This document shows, one piece after another, positions 22,901-33,150 of a stretch of 64,000 bases of DNA. The notes beneath the pieces are model-generated. The model searched no databases, was not told the origin of the DNA, and saw only the letters and a list, made by a program, of their open reading frames with translations. How positions within the stretch are numbered: the first letter of the stretch is position 1; each line of letters opens with the position of its first letter. Location: positions 99,501-163,500 of the forward strand of contig JADANN010000256.1 of assembly GCA_018806985.1 (NCBI GenBank). Direction: 5' to 3'. The stretch comes from Angiostrongylus vasorum (lineage: Eukaryota; Nematoda; Chromadorea; Rhabditida; Metastrongylidae). A program made the position numbers and the translations under genes.

Positions 22901-25900
22901 GAAGGACAAGAACAACCTATGGTGCTTACTCGGAAACTCATGTTAACTATGAGATATTTAATATTTACGTAGTACAAGCCGTCCATATTTGTCTAACCAA
23001 GCCAATAATACCGGGGTTCATCATAAAAATGCAAATCGTCAACTCACTTATCGATCCAATCTCCTTCAGCGTTCCGTTTCGATTGGGATCGATCTCTTCG
23101 TAATACGAAATGGTGGTCGACATGTCCTTCGTAGTTTCGAGATTTGTTAACTCGGCAGTAACTGGCCACTGAAACAGTGAATATTGTGCAAACGTCATAC
23201 CTAGCAAAAAAAAATTTCAAAACGATCGTCATCTAACCTCGTTACTATAAAAATCAACATGTGTTTGTATTGTTGAGCTTACACGAAGTTGATAAAGATG
23301 ATTATTCAGCTAACGTTTCGACGTCTTCATTTTCTTCAGAGCAAATTATCCGAGTCAACACAGTTGTTCGTCCTATGGACTCGGATCATCGGATCCGATG
23401 AAGACAAGGACGTCAGAACGTATCGTCAGCCGAATAAAACAAGTTTATCAACCTCGTCTAAGCTCAACAATTTATACATATGTCATCCTTGGCCTTGGGA
23501 CATGGTCAACGTTCCTGTCGTGATATATCAGTGGAAAATATCGTTGTAATTCGTTCTTACTATTTATGGATTTAAAATATTTTAACTTCTTTGATGCTAA
23601 GATAATTGCAAAACTCCGAACCGCAGGTGTCTGCGGTGGGAAACGAACGCGCTATTGGCCTTTCCGGGGGCTAACGCGTTCACCACCACACCGTGCGGGT
23701 CTGTTATTTCACCTGTCTCTCAGCTAGTTCTATCGATTGGACCCATCAGCAATCACCCGTCAGCAGGGATTGATCTGGGGAGCCCAAATCGGCAATGAAC
23801 CCAGTTAAGCTGAGGCTGTTGTTATAATTACAATCTTAACCTTTTTATTTACTGCCTACTCTTTTTAATGGCAGGGTTGTTGCGAAACATAAGTTTTTGC
23901 AAATATCTCAGCATCATAGAAATTATATTTCGCAACATACTCTACCATTAAAAAGAGTAGGTAGTAAATAAAAAGGTTAAGGTTGTAAAATATTTCATCT
24001 TACACGTTATATCAGATTCCTGCCTTTTATTTCTATTCATTCAAAATTGAATTAGCTTGAATTTTGTTTGTTTCCTTTGTTTTTATTTGTTTTTCCATAA
24101 ATTTGCTGTCTTTATTAACAAGTAGTCTAGATTACTTCCTATTCTTGGTAGGGGCGCGTGTGACGCAGTGGTTGGAGGCGCAATTGCGACACACATGTGA
24201 AATCGATCCCCGCGCCCATGGCCCACAAAGCATTCCATCCCTTCGGGGTCGGCAAATTGGTACCAGACTTGTCTGGGAGGATAGCAGCACTGTCTCGATA
24301 CATCGATGTCCCACCACGAGTCATTGTAAAGGCCAGATATGCATTCAATCACTTCCAGCGATACTTAAATGAAGTCGAATGCATAGCGCATCCCTCAGGG
24401 ATTGATCAACGCCGACAGTTTTATCCTTTATTTCTATTTATTGTTGGTAGGACTTGACAAAGTAATAGTTTCATTACTGCTCTGAAAAAAAATGACCATT
24501 CCTAGGTATTCTCACCTGGGTCATCTCCTCACCAAAACTCCAGTGTTCGTTAGATGAGATGTGCTCATTCCTGTGTAACTTAGTTTTGGAAGCTGACCTA
24601 TTAGCATATTCATCGGTTCTTCTCGAAGGGCGCCTGAAAATTAATGAATTTTAAGAAGCTGTTGAAACATTCAGAAATTCTTTCAAACTCACATTAACTC
24701 ATCCGACAAGGCAAAAACGACTATTCAGAGCTGTAGGTAAAAAACGCCGAAAGGGCTGAAATTTTTTTTCTCGATATGGTTTCTCTTTAAAAAAAACGGA
24801 ATTGAGAATGCAATGTTTTAACCAAATTGGGGCAGGACCTCTAGAGCTTAAAACTTTTTCCTAACAAATTAAAGACTTGTTCACTTTGTGAAGAGAAACT
24901 GCTAAAATTGCGGAGAACGTGAAGAGCCATTTTGTTCTGCTTCTTTTTTTCGTTAAGGCCCCATCTGCAACATCGAGCACGAAAGATTTCGCCGGCGAGA
25001 TATGACGGTCGCCCCTGATGCAGTCGCTAGCAATGGATTCTGTTGGAGCATACACATGAGAATTTATAGATAAAATTGTTTTATCAATAGTTTACCATAT
25101 TTTGCTTAGATTTTTGAAGTGAGAATGTTCACATATCACTTTTTCTTTCAGAAGTGATAGGGTGAAGCTTGTTCAATTTATCTCGCAATTCCTTAGTCTT
25201 CGAATGCTTTAAATCCTAAGAAACTTTTCGTCAATTGTTTATAGAACTGAATAGTCCCAAATTATTGATGAAGTTGATATCAAAGAAGTCTATTTTTATC
25301 TTCTTTTCCACGACCCGTTTTTACATCTACTGTGTAGATCCTGGCACTTTTTGCATTCGATTCTTTTTCCTCTCATCGACCATCTACAAAGGTCTTCGAG
25401 CCTTCCGTGTTTGGATTTGGTAGCTGCCTAAAGATGTCGTCTTCTTTAGAAATGTCGTTGAATGCTGGTCGCGTGGAGTCGACTCTCTTTAGAGTCCTGA
25501 AATAACCGAACCTAGAACGTTCCCCATGGACTGCGCGAATGAACTTTCTTAGACAAGTCTGGCACCAATTTCCCAACGCCGGGTTAATCAGAGGCTTGGT
25601 GAAACCGGGACTGGGTCTAACCAGCACTGTGATCATGATGATGGTCATCACTACCACTCCGCTATGCGCTGCTTGAAATGCAAAAAACTATCCTGTGGGA
25701 ATTACAAAGACACCAAAGTGTGCAAATGAAAAATAGACAGCTAGAAAATGAAATAGATTAGTGATTGTAGAGATCTATAAAATACTAGCGATACCCCTAA
25801 ATTCTCGTTTTGTCGCATCGCGCCTCTCTTCCCAACACATGCACACGCTGATGACAACAAATTTCACTATCTAAAAAAAACGTGTTCACTTGAAAATGAA

Positions 25901-26181
25901 GGATCATTGCTAATATTTTTTTCTTTTGCTTATTCTGTAGGCTCCAGCAGAAAACAGCAGGCGCTCTAGCAAAGCAGCTGCTTGAGATAACAATGCGCTA
26001 CCGCTCGGCTATGTCAGACATCAGGTAGCGCAGCCTTCGGTCGGCAGCGATTTATTGATTGTAGGACACATAAAAAATAGACCATCAAAGTAGCTAAATA
26101 AGTAGTTTCGATGGTATTAGCTAAACACTCACCTTGTTGAACAGAGAGACCAATGGTGACAGAGACAATGATGCTGATCAT
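19928..26181 (-). CDS. Unrecognised small secreted-type protein, five exons, 141 aa
   Basis: On the minus strand, exons 26181-26133, 23200-23048, 22572-22511, 20840-20769 and 20017-19928 join with matching phases (1, 1, 0, 0, stop TGA 19930-19928). All introns are GT-AG and most acceptors are T-rich (for example TTTGCTAG, ATTACAG, TTTGTTCAG). The product starts MISIIVSVTIGLSVQQ, a hydrophobic segment with a plausible signal-peptidase site after MTFA, then a polar stretch (ISYYEEIDPNRNGTLKEIGS). Two adjacent glycine-rich repeats follow, one per exon (VGFGVGVGVPGNDPVRVG and VGVGFGESGIAGKLPIG), and a C-terminus with two cysteines (NHLCESTPLFIPNDCPA). I do not recognise the family. The start is uncertain: an in-frame ATG at 26292 would add 37 residues and make the segment a membrane anchor, and a possible upstream exon lies at about 26306-26380. 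Exons 2-5 are the firm part. SINE A and repeat fragments lie in the introns. Confidence 0.65.
20250..20545 (+). repeat. Repeat B copy, nearly full length
   Basis: Runs from CTACAGCCTTAGCTTAACTA through GGGTGATTGCTGATGG, the core GTGGTGGTGAACGCGTTAGC, GCGCGTTCTTTCCCCACC and the tail CATTAAAAAAGAGTAGGC. It lies between exons 4 and 5 of the minus-strand gene. Confidence 0.85.
21140..21230 (-). mobile_element. Repeat A, 5' fragment
   Basis: Only the tRNA-like head survives: TTTTGTGTAGCGCAGTGGTT on the minus strand, then GATGTGCCCCACAG and a B-box-like GGTTCAATCTG. Confidence 0.55.
22183..22468 (+). mobile_element. Repeat A, diverged full-length copy
   Basis: Head CTCATGTAGCAGTGATTAGA, B box TGGTTCGACAGC, body GTACCTGACTTGGTTGGAGG, 3' part GGGATTAATCAACACCGAAA and tail TTTATCATTTTTCC. 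It ends about 40 bases from exon 3 of the minus-strand gene. Confidence 0.8.
23272..23472. repeat. Palindromic 200-bp element with hammerhead-like arms
   Basis: The left arm (TTGAGCTTACACGAAGTTGA, TTCAGCTAACGTTTCGACGT) and right arm (GACGTCAGAACGTATCGTCA, GCCGAATAAAACAAGTTTAT, CTCGTCTAAGCTCAAC) are inverted copies around a 50-base centre. The minus reading of the left arm gives GAAGA...GACGTCGAAACGTTAG. Confidence 0.75.
23580..23982 (-). repeat. Repeat B copy plus palindromic tail unit
   Basis: 23590-23855 is a minus-direction copy with core and head. Next to it, 23835-23892 and 23923-23981 are tail sequences in inverted arrangement, about 58-base arms around a 30-base spacer, forming a near-perfect hairpin. 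Confidence 0.8.
24153..24438 (+). mobile_element. tRNA-derived SINE (repeat A)
   Basis: Full-length. Flanks TATTCTTGGTAGG (24140-24152) and TATTGTTGGTAGG (24439-24451) are a 13-bp target duplication with one change. The head is GGCGCGTGTGACGCAGTGG. Confidence 0.92.
25325..25678 (-). repeat. Repeat D copy (SINE-like, different tRNA-like head)
   Basis: On the minus strand it starts CAGCGCATAGCGGAGTGG, an A-box match (TAGCGGAGTGG), and carries a B-box-like GGTTAGACCC. The middle has CAGACTTGTCTAAGAAAG and GGTGCCAGAC, the same core as in repeat A. The end (TGTGTAGATCCTGGCAC on plus) recurs at 48285. Confidence 0.65.
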
Positions 26182-27083
26182 TTGCACAGCAGAAATAAAC
26201 AAGACGAGTGATGGCAAAAAACCGGCCTCTCCCACGATCAAGAAGAAAGGTGTGCATTGCAGATCTATTAATTTATTTGTTTTTCGACACATGCAGACAA
26301 GCTCTTACCAGTGACTTCATCCAGTACTGCTCTTGTAGATGAGATTGTTCTTGCAACTGGAATGGACTGGCTATAAGCGACAGTTTGCTGAGGCACGCGC
26401 GTGATGGCGGCTACTTAAAAGGCAGTGACGCCGAAACACTAGTGCCAATACACATTTGTAATCACCTTGCTCAAGCTTATCAACCAACGAAGACACTGAT
26501 TACCCATAAAATGGTTAAATGAAAGGCAAAATCTTCAGAATGTAGGCATAAAACTAAGTAAAGCTAGCAGATAAAAATGCTACATCAAATATGTAAGCGA
26601 AAGAAATAATACTGCAACGATTTCAAACGATCAAACATGGAAAACAACCGCTTCCATATTTTTTTAAATGTGTTCTGCAATCGAATTTAAAGGACGTATT
26701 AACGAAAGATGTGTAGATTTCTACGATAAATCACACACTGATGAACTCACTGCAAGCCATCGTTTTACATTTCCCGTACAACTTTTCTACTAACATAACG
26801 AATGCAGGCGGACCACGAAAGTTAGACGCAGGAGACGGTGTTTCACAATGTTCTTAAGTCTGCCCAAATTCTTTGAACTCCTATGAGAGTTTCTTTGATT
26901 ACAGAGCAATAAAATGTTTGACAACATTTGCATCTCTTAAAACAAACGGCAACGAGATATAGAGCTAATGGTATATAACTCGTAGAGACGCACAACGTAT
27001 TCGTGGAGTGCCCGAAAAAACACCGAAAATGAAAGATGATCCCTGTCCGTATTTTTGTATTAATTCCCATATCACCATATATC

Positions 27084-27378
27084 AGTGGCGCGTGTGGTGC
27101 AGTGGTCGGAGATGCCCTACAATACACACATGGGGTCGATCGCGGCGCCCATTGCTCATCAAACCTTCCATCCCTCTGGGGTCGGCTAATTGGTACCAGA
27201 TTTGTCTAGGGAGGATAACAGCACTGGCTCGATGGCTCGATACACCGATAGGTCATCATGAATCATTGCAAAGGCCAGATATGCATTCAATCACCTACAA
27301 GGATGCTTAATGAAGTTGAATGCACGGCGCATTCCTCTGGGTTTGGTCAACGCCAAAAGTTTTACCCTTTTTTTATCA
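27084..27378 (+). mobile_element. tRNA-derived SINE (repeat A)
   Basis: Full-length. Head TGGCGCGTGTGGTGCAGTGG, B box GGGTCGATCGCG, with a local GGCTCGAT duplication in the body (27225-27242). Tail TTTACCCTTTTTTTATC. Confidence 0.9.
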
Positions 27379-28007
27379 CTTGCTCGGCTTAACCATTTGC
27401 AGAATGCAACTAGTCCAAAGCGACAAGCTTCATTTACAGGAAGAAAAAAGAAAGTTGTACACATCAATCACACTGCCAGTTAAGGCTACCTCGTTCCACT
27501 TCATAACGTTCTACTTTCCGTGCTATTGAACATATAATGCACCTAATTCACTTAGCACTAAGGATCCGAAATATAAATAAATTTAGAGAGTGGTCTTGAT
27601 CAAAAATGGAATTCATTATTGCCAGACAGTATTTCTTTTTATTCCCGCTAATGCCAATTTATTAGCCCAGCACTGCGAATGTATCATAAATGGAAAAAAA
27701 AGACGCAGGTGATTAATTCTAAACAACATTAATTATGGCAGCAATGAAAGATTCAGGACGGAGCGGTCATGTTGTATACAGAAGAACAATTCTGCAAAGA
27801 ACAGGGCAGAGTCCTCTGATCACCAGCCGTCATCATGCTTCCTTCCCTTGCGTTTCATATCCTATTCATTCCTAGTTTCTCAGCACCGCCCGTTTGATAA
27901 AGGAGACGTGGTCACCCTCGAGTTCGTCCACAGCCAACCACCAAGAAGCTGTTAACCCACTGTGCTGTTACTGTAAACCATCTATCCTTCTATCTTGTAA
28001 ACCCATA

Positions 28008-28650
28008 AGCGAGCGTGGCGCAGTGGTCGGAGGCGCCCTGCTACACACACGTGGGATCAATCCCCGAGCCCATGGCTCACCAAGCTTTCCAGCTCTCAGG
28101 CGTCGGCAAATTTGTAGCCGCCGTGATTCATTGTAAAGGTATATGCATTCAACAACCTCCAATGATGCTTAATGAATCTTTTGCCATCAGCAATCACCCG
28201 TCAACGGGATTGATCTGGGGGAACCCAAATCGGCATTGAACTCAGTTAAGCTGAGGCTATGGTTGAACCCAGTTAAGATAAGGCTATAGTTATAATCACA
28301 ATCTTAACCCTTTTTTATTTACTGCCTATTTACTAAGACCTATAGAACTAGCTGAGAGACAGGCGAAACGATGGACCCACATGGTGTGGTGGTGAACGCG
28401 TTACTCCCCGGAGAGGACAATAGCGCGTTCGTTCTCCACCGCAGACACCTGCGGTCCGGAGTTTTGCAAATATCTCAGCATTATAGAAGTTATATTTCGC
28501 AACATGTCGTGCCGTTAAAAAGAATAGGCAGTAAATAAAAAAGGCTAAGATTGTGATGCTTAATGAAGTTGAATGCATGGGACGCATCTTTCAAGGATTG
28601 ATCAACGCCGACAGCTTTATCCCTTTTATCATTTTCTCTATCCTTCGCCA
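28008..28650 (+). mobile_element. Repeat A split by repeat B
   Basis: The SINE runs 28008-28176 and resumes at 28568-28650. Between them lies repeat B (28177-28553), bounded by the 14-bp duplication TGATGCTTAATGAA at 28163-28176 and 28554-28567. The body has a deletion after GGCGTCGGCAAATTTG. Confidence 0.9.
28177..28553 (+). repeat. Repeat B inserted in SINE A, with inverted 5' part
   Basis: 28177-28320 is the head in reverse, including a 27-bp local duplication (TTGAACYCAGTTAAG units at 28235-28290). 28340-28553 is the core and tail forward. Such an inversion fits twin priming during retrotransposition. Confidence 0.85.
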
Positions 28651-28774
28651 TATCTTCGCTTTCTCTGGGCCAGCATCCTTTAAAGGTATGGTACGCTATG
28701 GTATGGTACTGAAAATAAACAAAATCTTTGTGGTGAAGTCTTTTCTCCTCCTCGCTATAATGTTATTAGAGGCG

Positions 28775-28779
28775 ATATA

Positions 28780-28821
<42 letters not shown>

Positions 28822-28852
28822 CATACATATATACATATATACACACGTATAC
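28775..28852. repeat. AT/TG microsatellite
   Basis: Alternating TATATA and TGTATA units over about 78 bases, shortly after a SINE A tail. Confidence 0.95.
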
Positions 28853-29067
28853 AATAATTAGTTTTTGTGGCCTTGCTTCTTAAAGAATTTTATGCTACAA
28901 AAAGTGCAACTAGTGAGTAGTGTCCGAAAAGCCATGGACATAGTTAAGGTACTGTATTTCAATAAAATATCGAAAGGACGACTCCATTTAGAATATTCGT
29001 GCTTTTTATTGGTGACGTCGGCAATGTGTGTCTTCACATAAACCAGTAAAGCAGTGGAACTACTTAC

Positions 29068-29151
29068 CATGACGGTTTTGGTATTACGTTCCGTAAATTC
29101 CATTAGCACTTCTCTTTCGCCACAAAGAAATTTCACATAAAAAGACAACAT
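29068..29151 (-). CDS. Possible isolated first exon, 28 codons
   Basis: A minus-strand ATG at 29151 opens 28 codons (beginning MLSFYVKFLCGEREVLMEF) that end exactly at an ATG/GTAAGT donor at 29068, a consensus nematode 5' splice site. The strand pattern of the peptide loosely recalls the first two strands of a ubiquitin-like fold, but that is weak. No continuation exon was identified. It could belong to the minus-strand gene at 19928-26181 or to a separate gene, or be chance. Confidence 0.25.
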
Positions 29152-29239
29152 TTCACCTCCTTGTATAATATACCGACAAGCGCAACCATGGTTTAATAAA
29201 AACCATCCATTTGGTCAATTTTTGTTCTGCATGTGATCC

Positions 29240-29520
29240 AAGTAGAGTAACGTGGAGGTCAGGGGTTGTCCTGCAATGCAGGCGTGGTCTTTGCTTCAAT
29301 TTCTCGCTCCAACCTAACCAACCTCTTCATCATAGAGAAGTGAGTACAGACTTGTTTGGGAAGATAAAAACACTGGCTTAGTACATAAGTTGGCCATCAG
29401 AAATCATTACATAGGCCATATATGCATTCAACCAGTTCTATGATTTTCGATGAAGTGAAACGTACGGCGCATTCCTCAAGGATTAGTCAACTGTGGACGC
29501 TCTATCCCTTATCGTTTTAC
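29240..29520 (+). mobile_element. Repeat A, diverged
   Basis: Recognised by CTGCAATGCAGGCGTGG, ACAGACTTGTTTGGGAAGAT, CATATATGCATTCAACCAG, GGCGCATTCCTCAAGGATTA and a TATCCCTTATCG tail. The head is worn. Confidence 0.7.
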
Positions 29521-29524
29521 CTCC

Positions 29525-31195
29525 ACCAGAATACTCCTCTTGACGTCGAGTGAAGGGCTTATGAAACTATGAGTTATCATGGAGGGTTGTGATGGTGTTG
29601 AACTCGAATGACCTCTCATCCTACTGGCTCATTCTGGTCTATGTTTCCAAACGCACTCTTTTTTCATCTGTTGTCGCAGATGTAGACGAATAGCGAGCCT
29701 GGCCCACGTTATCCTCGACATTTCTGGCGTATAGAGAAGCGCTTTTAACCACCGATTGTTGAACGTAGATCGAAAGCTCGCATTCCTTCCCTCATTTTTT
29801 GTGACACCGGATACCCCTTAGCATCGTCTTTCAATTGTGCGTTCAATAATGTTGAGAGTGATCTTCATCTATTCTGCGGCATATTTCGTTATAGTGCCCC
29901 TCCATTTGAGGACTCTGAAGCCCAGCCATCAGAACAATGCTTCAGGAATTGTGAGCCACCATGGATAATACTGGTCGCCCTTGCGCTCTCAGACACTCTT
30001 AGTTTCTCGCGTAGGTGACCAAAAAACTGAATTTGAATGCTTAACTTTGGTTCGCTTTTTAAAAATTTCTTCAAATGCCAACTCTTTATTGCGACACATG
30101 CGCGTGCTTTAAGAAAACGGCTCTCTGAAGTACAAATGGCAAGGTAGGCAAATACGGGTAATAATAGGTAAATAAACTGCTTTTTCTTAAGAATCAAGTA
30201 TTCGCTGAGGAAGTAGAAGCAAAAATCGACCACGTTGTCATTCTAGATTTGTATTTTGCTAAGGTCACGTCCATTAAGTTCAGCTGGATAAGTCGCTTTA
30301 CGTGGTTTGGTTGGCGTGATATCAGAGGCGAAGTGAAAAGGGGTTGTATAGCAGACCATTCATCAGCCTTCACTGCCGTGTATTTCAGTTTCAATTTTTG
30401 GCGTGACATTTCTGCTAGGGAATTGAAATAGTTCAAGTTTATCTTAACACAAAAAACCATACCACTCCCCGTAACCGCATAACGATGGCCGGCCGTGCAT
30501 CCATGTTTTCGTCATACTCTGACTACACTTAGAAAAAAATCTGTTGTTTTAACGCCAGAATTTTTGTTGTTTGCAAGGAATTCTTAACCTTACCTCGTGG
30601 TTCTTCGCTGCGTTTTTTAAATTTCAAATCTCAGAAAACGTTTTTAAACCTTTCAAACACCTTTCTGTGATACCTTTCTAACGGGAATAAAAGAAATGAC
30701 TTTTTATTGCAAAGAAAAGAGCCCTAATAAAAGTAATGTCAAATAACTGTGTAATCTGTCCTCACCTATAATGCAGGTCGCAGCACTTCTTCCATGATTT
30801 CCTTCCTTTGCAATCATCGTTCATCCAGGTGATCGCGCTTGCTTTTTTTCGCACAACTGCTGTTTGTCTCTTCTCGTCATTGATGGGATGGGTGCTGGTC
30901 GAACTTGATATCTCCTGAAATTCCGATATAGTTGCGCTAGAAGGTCCCGTGGTTTTCAGCGGAAGTAGTTGCTACCCTTGTTGGATCGAGCTGTGTCTGA
31001 TGCTTTTCAACTGGTGACGATTCAAGAGGACAGCAATTCCCGTAACGATAGAGAATTCTGCAGTGGACCACTTAAAGACAGTGCAAGACCCGAATCTCGA
31101 GAGAACGGGTCATTACTAATAATTATTGATAAATTGCGAGACAATGCTTGCGGTTGCGGTTCTACATCGCCCTTGAGCAATCGGTCGTTTCTGCA
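29525..31195. other. Unassigned DNA left of the LINE remnants
   Basis: No confident feature. Minus frames at 29889-30460 have no splice pattern I could connect. From about 30900 the sequence may be a worn start of the first RTE copy. Confidence 0.4.
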
Positions 31196-31199
31196 ATCC

Positions 31200-31965
31200 T
31201 ACTTCCACATTTCATTTCGGTTTTGAGACCGTATCCAAATCAATTAGTGGGAAGAACGAACACTCGTTGCCGTGAAGATGCTTCCACCAGATCCGCATCG
31301 TGCCGAAGACCTAAAAAGTTAAGTTGGAAAAAGCAGGGAAGTAGTGGACCCTCTAAGTGTGGAAAAATCAACACCGCTATAAGCTGGAAAATAATTGATG
31401 TCATCGACCATAAAGAAAATGCCAAATTGTAAATGACGGGAGCATTCTGAACGAAATACTACTCAACCATGACCGACTGAAGAACGAGGATCCGACCGAA
31501 GACTAAGAGCTGTTTGTCGAAGGACTTAGAAGTCGTACCGAATTTGCCTCAATTTCTCGAGCAAGAAGATCAGATCGTGCCTATATTACAACTAAGCGGT
31601 TGCTCGAAAAGAGAAAGGAACTGAATCTTGATCCCGTGGCTACACTCTCAATGCGGCTAGTAACTGATGCCAGTTGCAGAAAAGTTTTATGGGAAAGTCT
31701 ACATCAGCACAAACAGAAGAAACTGTTAGAAGCAGCACAACAAAGAACCACTCTGAAAAAATGCCCTCTCTACTTGTGTTGTCTAATGTTTCTCTGTCAG
31801 TCTTGATGAATGGAGATAGGGTCACTACAAATTCCCGCCAAAATGCTACGAAAAAATTTAAACTATCCTTTTTTCTCTGCACAATCCCCGTCCCAGGTAT
31901 CAAAATCCCCGCCAGAAAAAAACGACCTAGAATTCTTCCCTAAGAACCGAGATTGGATCAAAAAA
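31200..31965 (+). mobile_element. RTE-type LINE remnant, linker upstream of reverse transcriptase
   Basis: The plus strand reads SILNEILLNHDRLKNEDPTE, RARRSDR, TTKRLLEKRKELNLDPVATL and CRKVLWESLHQHKQKKLLEA. This is the region between endonuclease and RT in nematode RTE-like LINE proteins, as I remember hookworm copies. It has stop codons and frameshifts and ends near 31960, where a second copy begins. The upstream limit is uncertain. Confidence 0.7.
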
Positions 31966-32127
31966 TAACACCTGAAGAACGCAACATTGAGATCCACGGA
32001 TTAGAATGGAACGAGCAGGGAGAGCGACTGTCTGACATTGTCATGACGACCAAGACCTTTCATTGTAACTAGTAATGTCAGAAGCCCCACTCTCAACGCT
32101 GGACGTGGTACTCTCCCAATGGAGAGT

Positions 32128-32410
32128 AAAAAGAATAAAGCTCTCGGCGTTGATCAATCCTTTGGGGATGCACCATGCATTCGACTTCATTAAGCATCGT
32201 TTGGAGGTGATTGAATGCATATCTAGCCTTAACAATGACTGGCGGTGCCAGACCGATGTATCGAGCCAGTGCTGCTATCCTCTCAAACAAGTCTGGTACC
32301 AATTTGCCGACTCCGAAAGGATGGAAGGTTTGGTGGGCCATGGGCGCTGTGATTAACCAGGTAGGTGTGTGTTGCAGGGCGCAGCCGACCACTGCGCCAC
32401 ACGCGCCCCT
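32128..32410 (-). mobile_element. tRNA-derived SINE (repeat A) inside RTE LINE
   Basis: Full-length minus-strand copy with an 11-bp target duplication CAATGGAGAGT at 32117-32127 and 32411-32421. It splits the endonuclease-domain coding of the LINE between SPNG and NEIDHI. Confidence 0.95.
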
Positions 32411-33078
32411 CAATGGAGAGTGCTACAACGAAATAGACCACATCGTTGGAAATCGAAGGTTTTGCCTAATCATCGCGGAAACGAAAGAAAGTGCGCTAAA
32501 TTGAGAAAAAAACGAAGTCCTAAAACGCTGGTAGTTCGAAAATCACCAAAAGACATCGTCTGCAGAAACCACTCGAGCTAAAAACGCCAGCGTGGAATCG
32601 CACGAGCCTCACGCAACCGCCAATTCACGTCTGAACTTGCGAAACAGTGCAGACAGGCCATAGAAGAAATTCTTGAGAGAGGCAGCATTTGTGTTCGAAG
32701 CTGTAAAGGCTGGGAAAAGCTTTCGCAAAACGCTTCGAAGCCTCGCCAATTACAAAACAAATATTGTTGTTCTCCGACGCCTAGACAGAATAGTTGAAAC
32801 TTCCATAAAGGCAATGGAGAGAATCACTCACTATCACTACTCGGATCTCTTCAATGGCTACGTCTTTCAGCCCTCATATGAAATGGAGGATGTATAGGTC
32901 GCACTACCTGTTCTCTCTTGTGAAATCCGACGTGCTATTTCGTCGATGAAGAATGGAACAAGACCATGTTCGGACAAGATAAGACCTGATCACCTGAAGA
33001 ACCTTCTGCCAGTCTTTATAAACACGCTAGCTCGGCTCTTCACCCTCGAGAACGTCATGAGAACACTGGAATGGAACG

Positions 33079-33150
33079 ACATGGAAGTGAGAATCGATGG
33101 CTGGTAATTACACTACATGGGAGTGAGAATCGATGGCCGGTAATTACACG
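33079..33150. repeat. 36-bp tandem duplication in LINE
   Basis: ACATGGAAGTGAGAATCGAT and the next 16 bases are repeated at 33115-33150 with three changes, within the RT region of the RTE remnant. Confidence 0.95.

Noticed and set aside
24064..24457. Several overlapping ORFs of 60-100 codons on both strands
   Set aside because: They coincide with a SINE A copy and recur wherever that SINE does; they are translations of the repeat.
28775..28852. TATATA-rich run as promoter or origin
   Set aside because: It is a simple microsatellite with no associated gene start.
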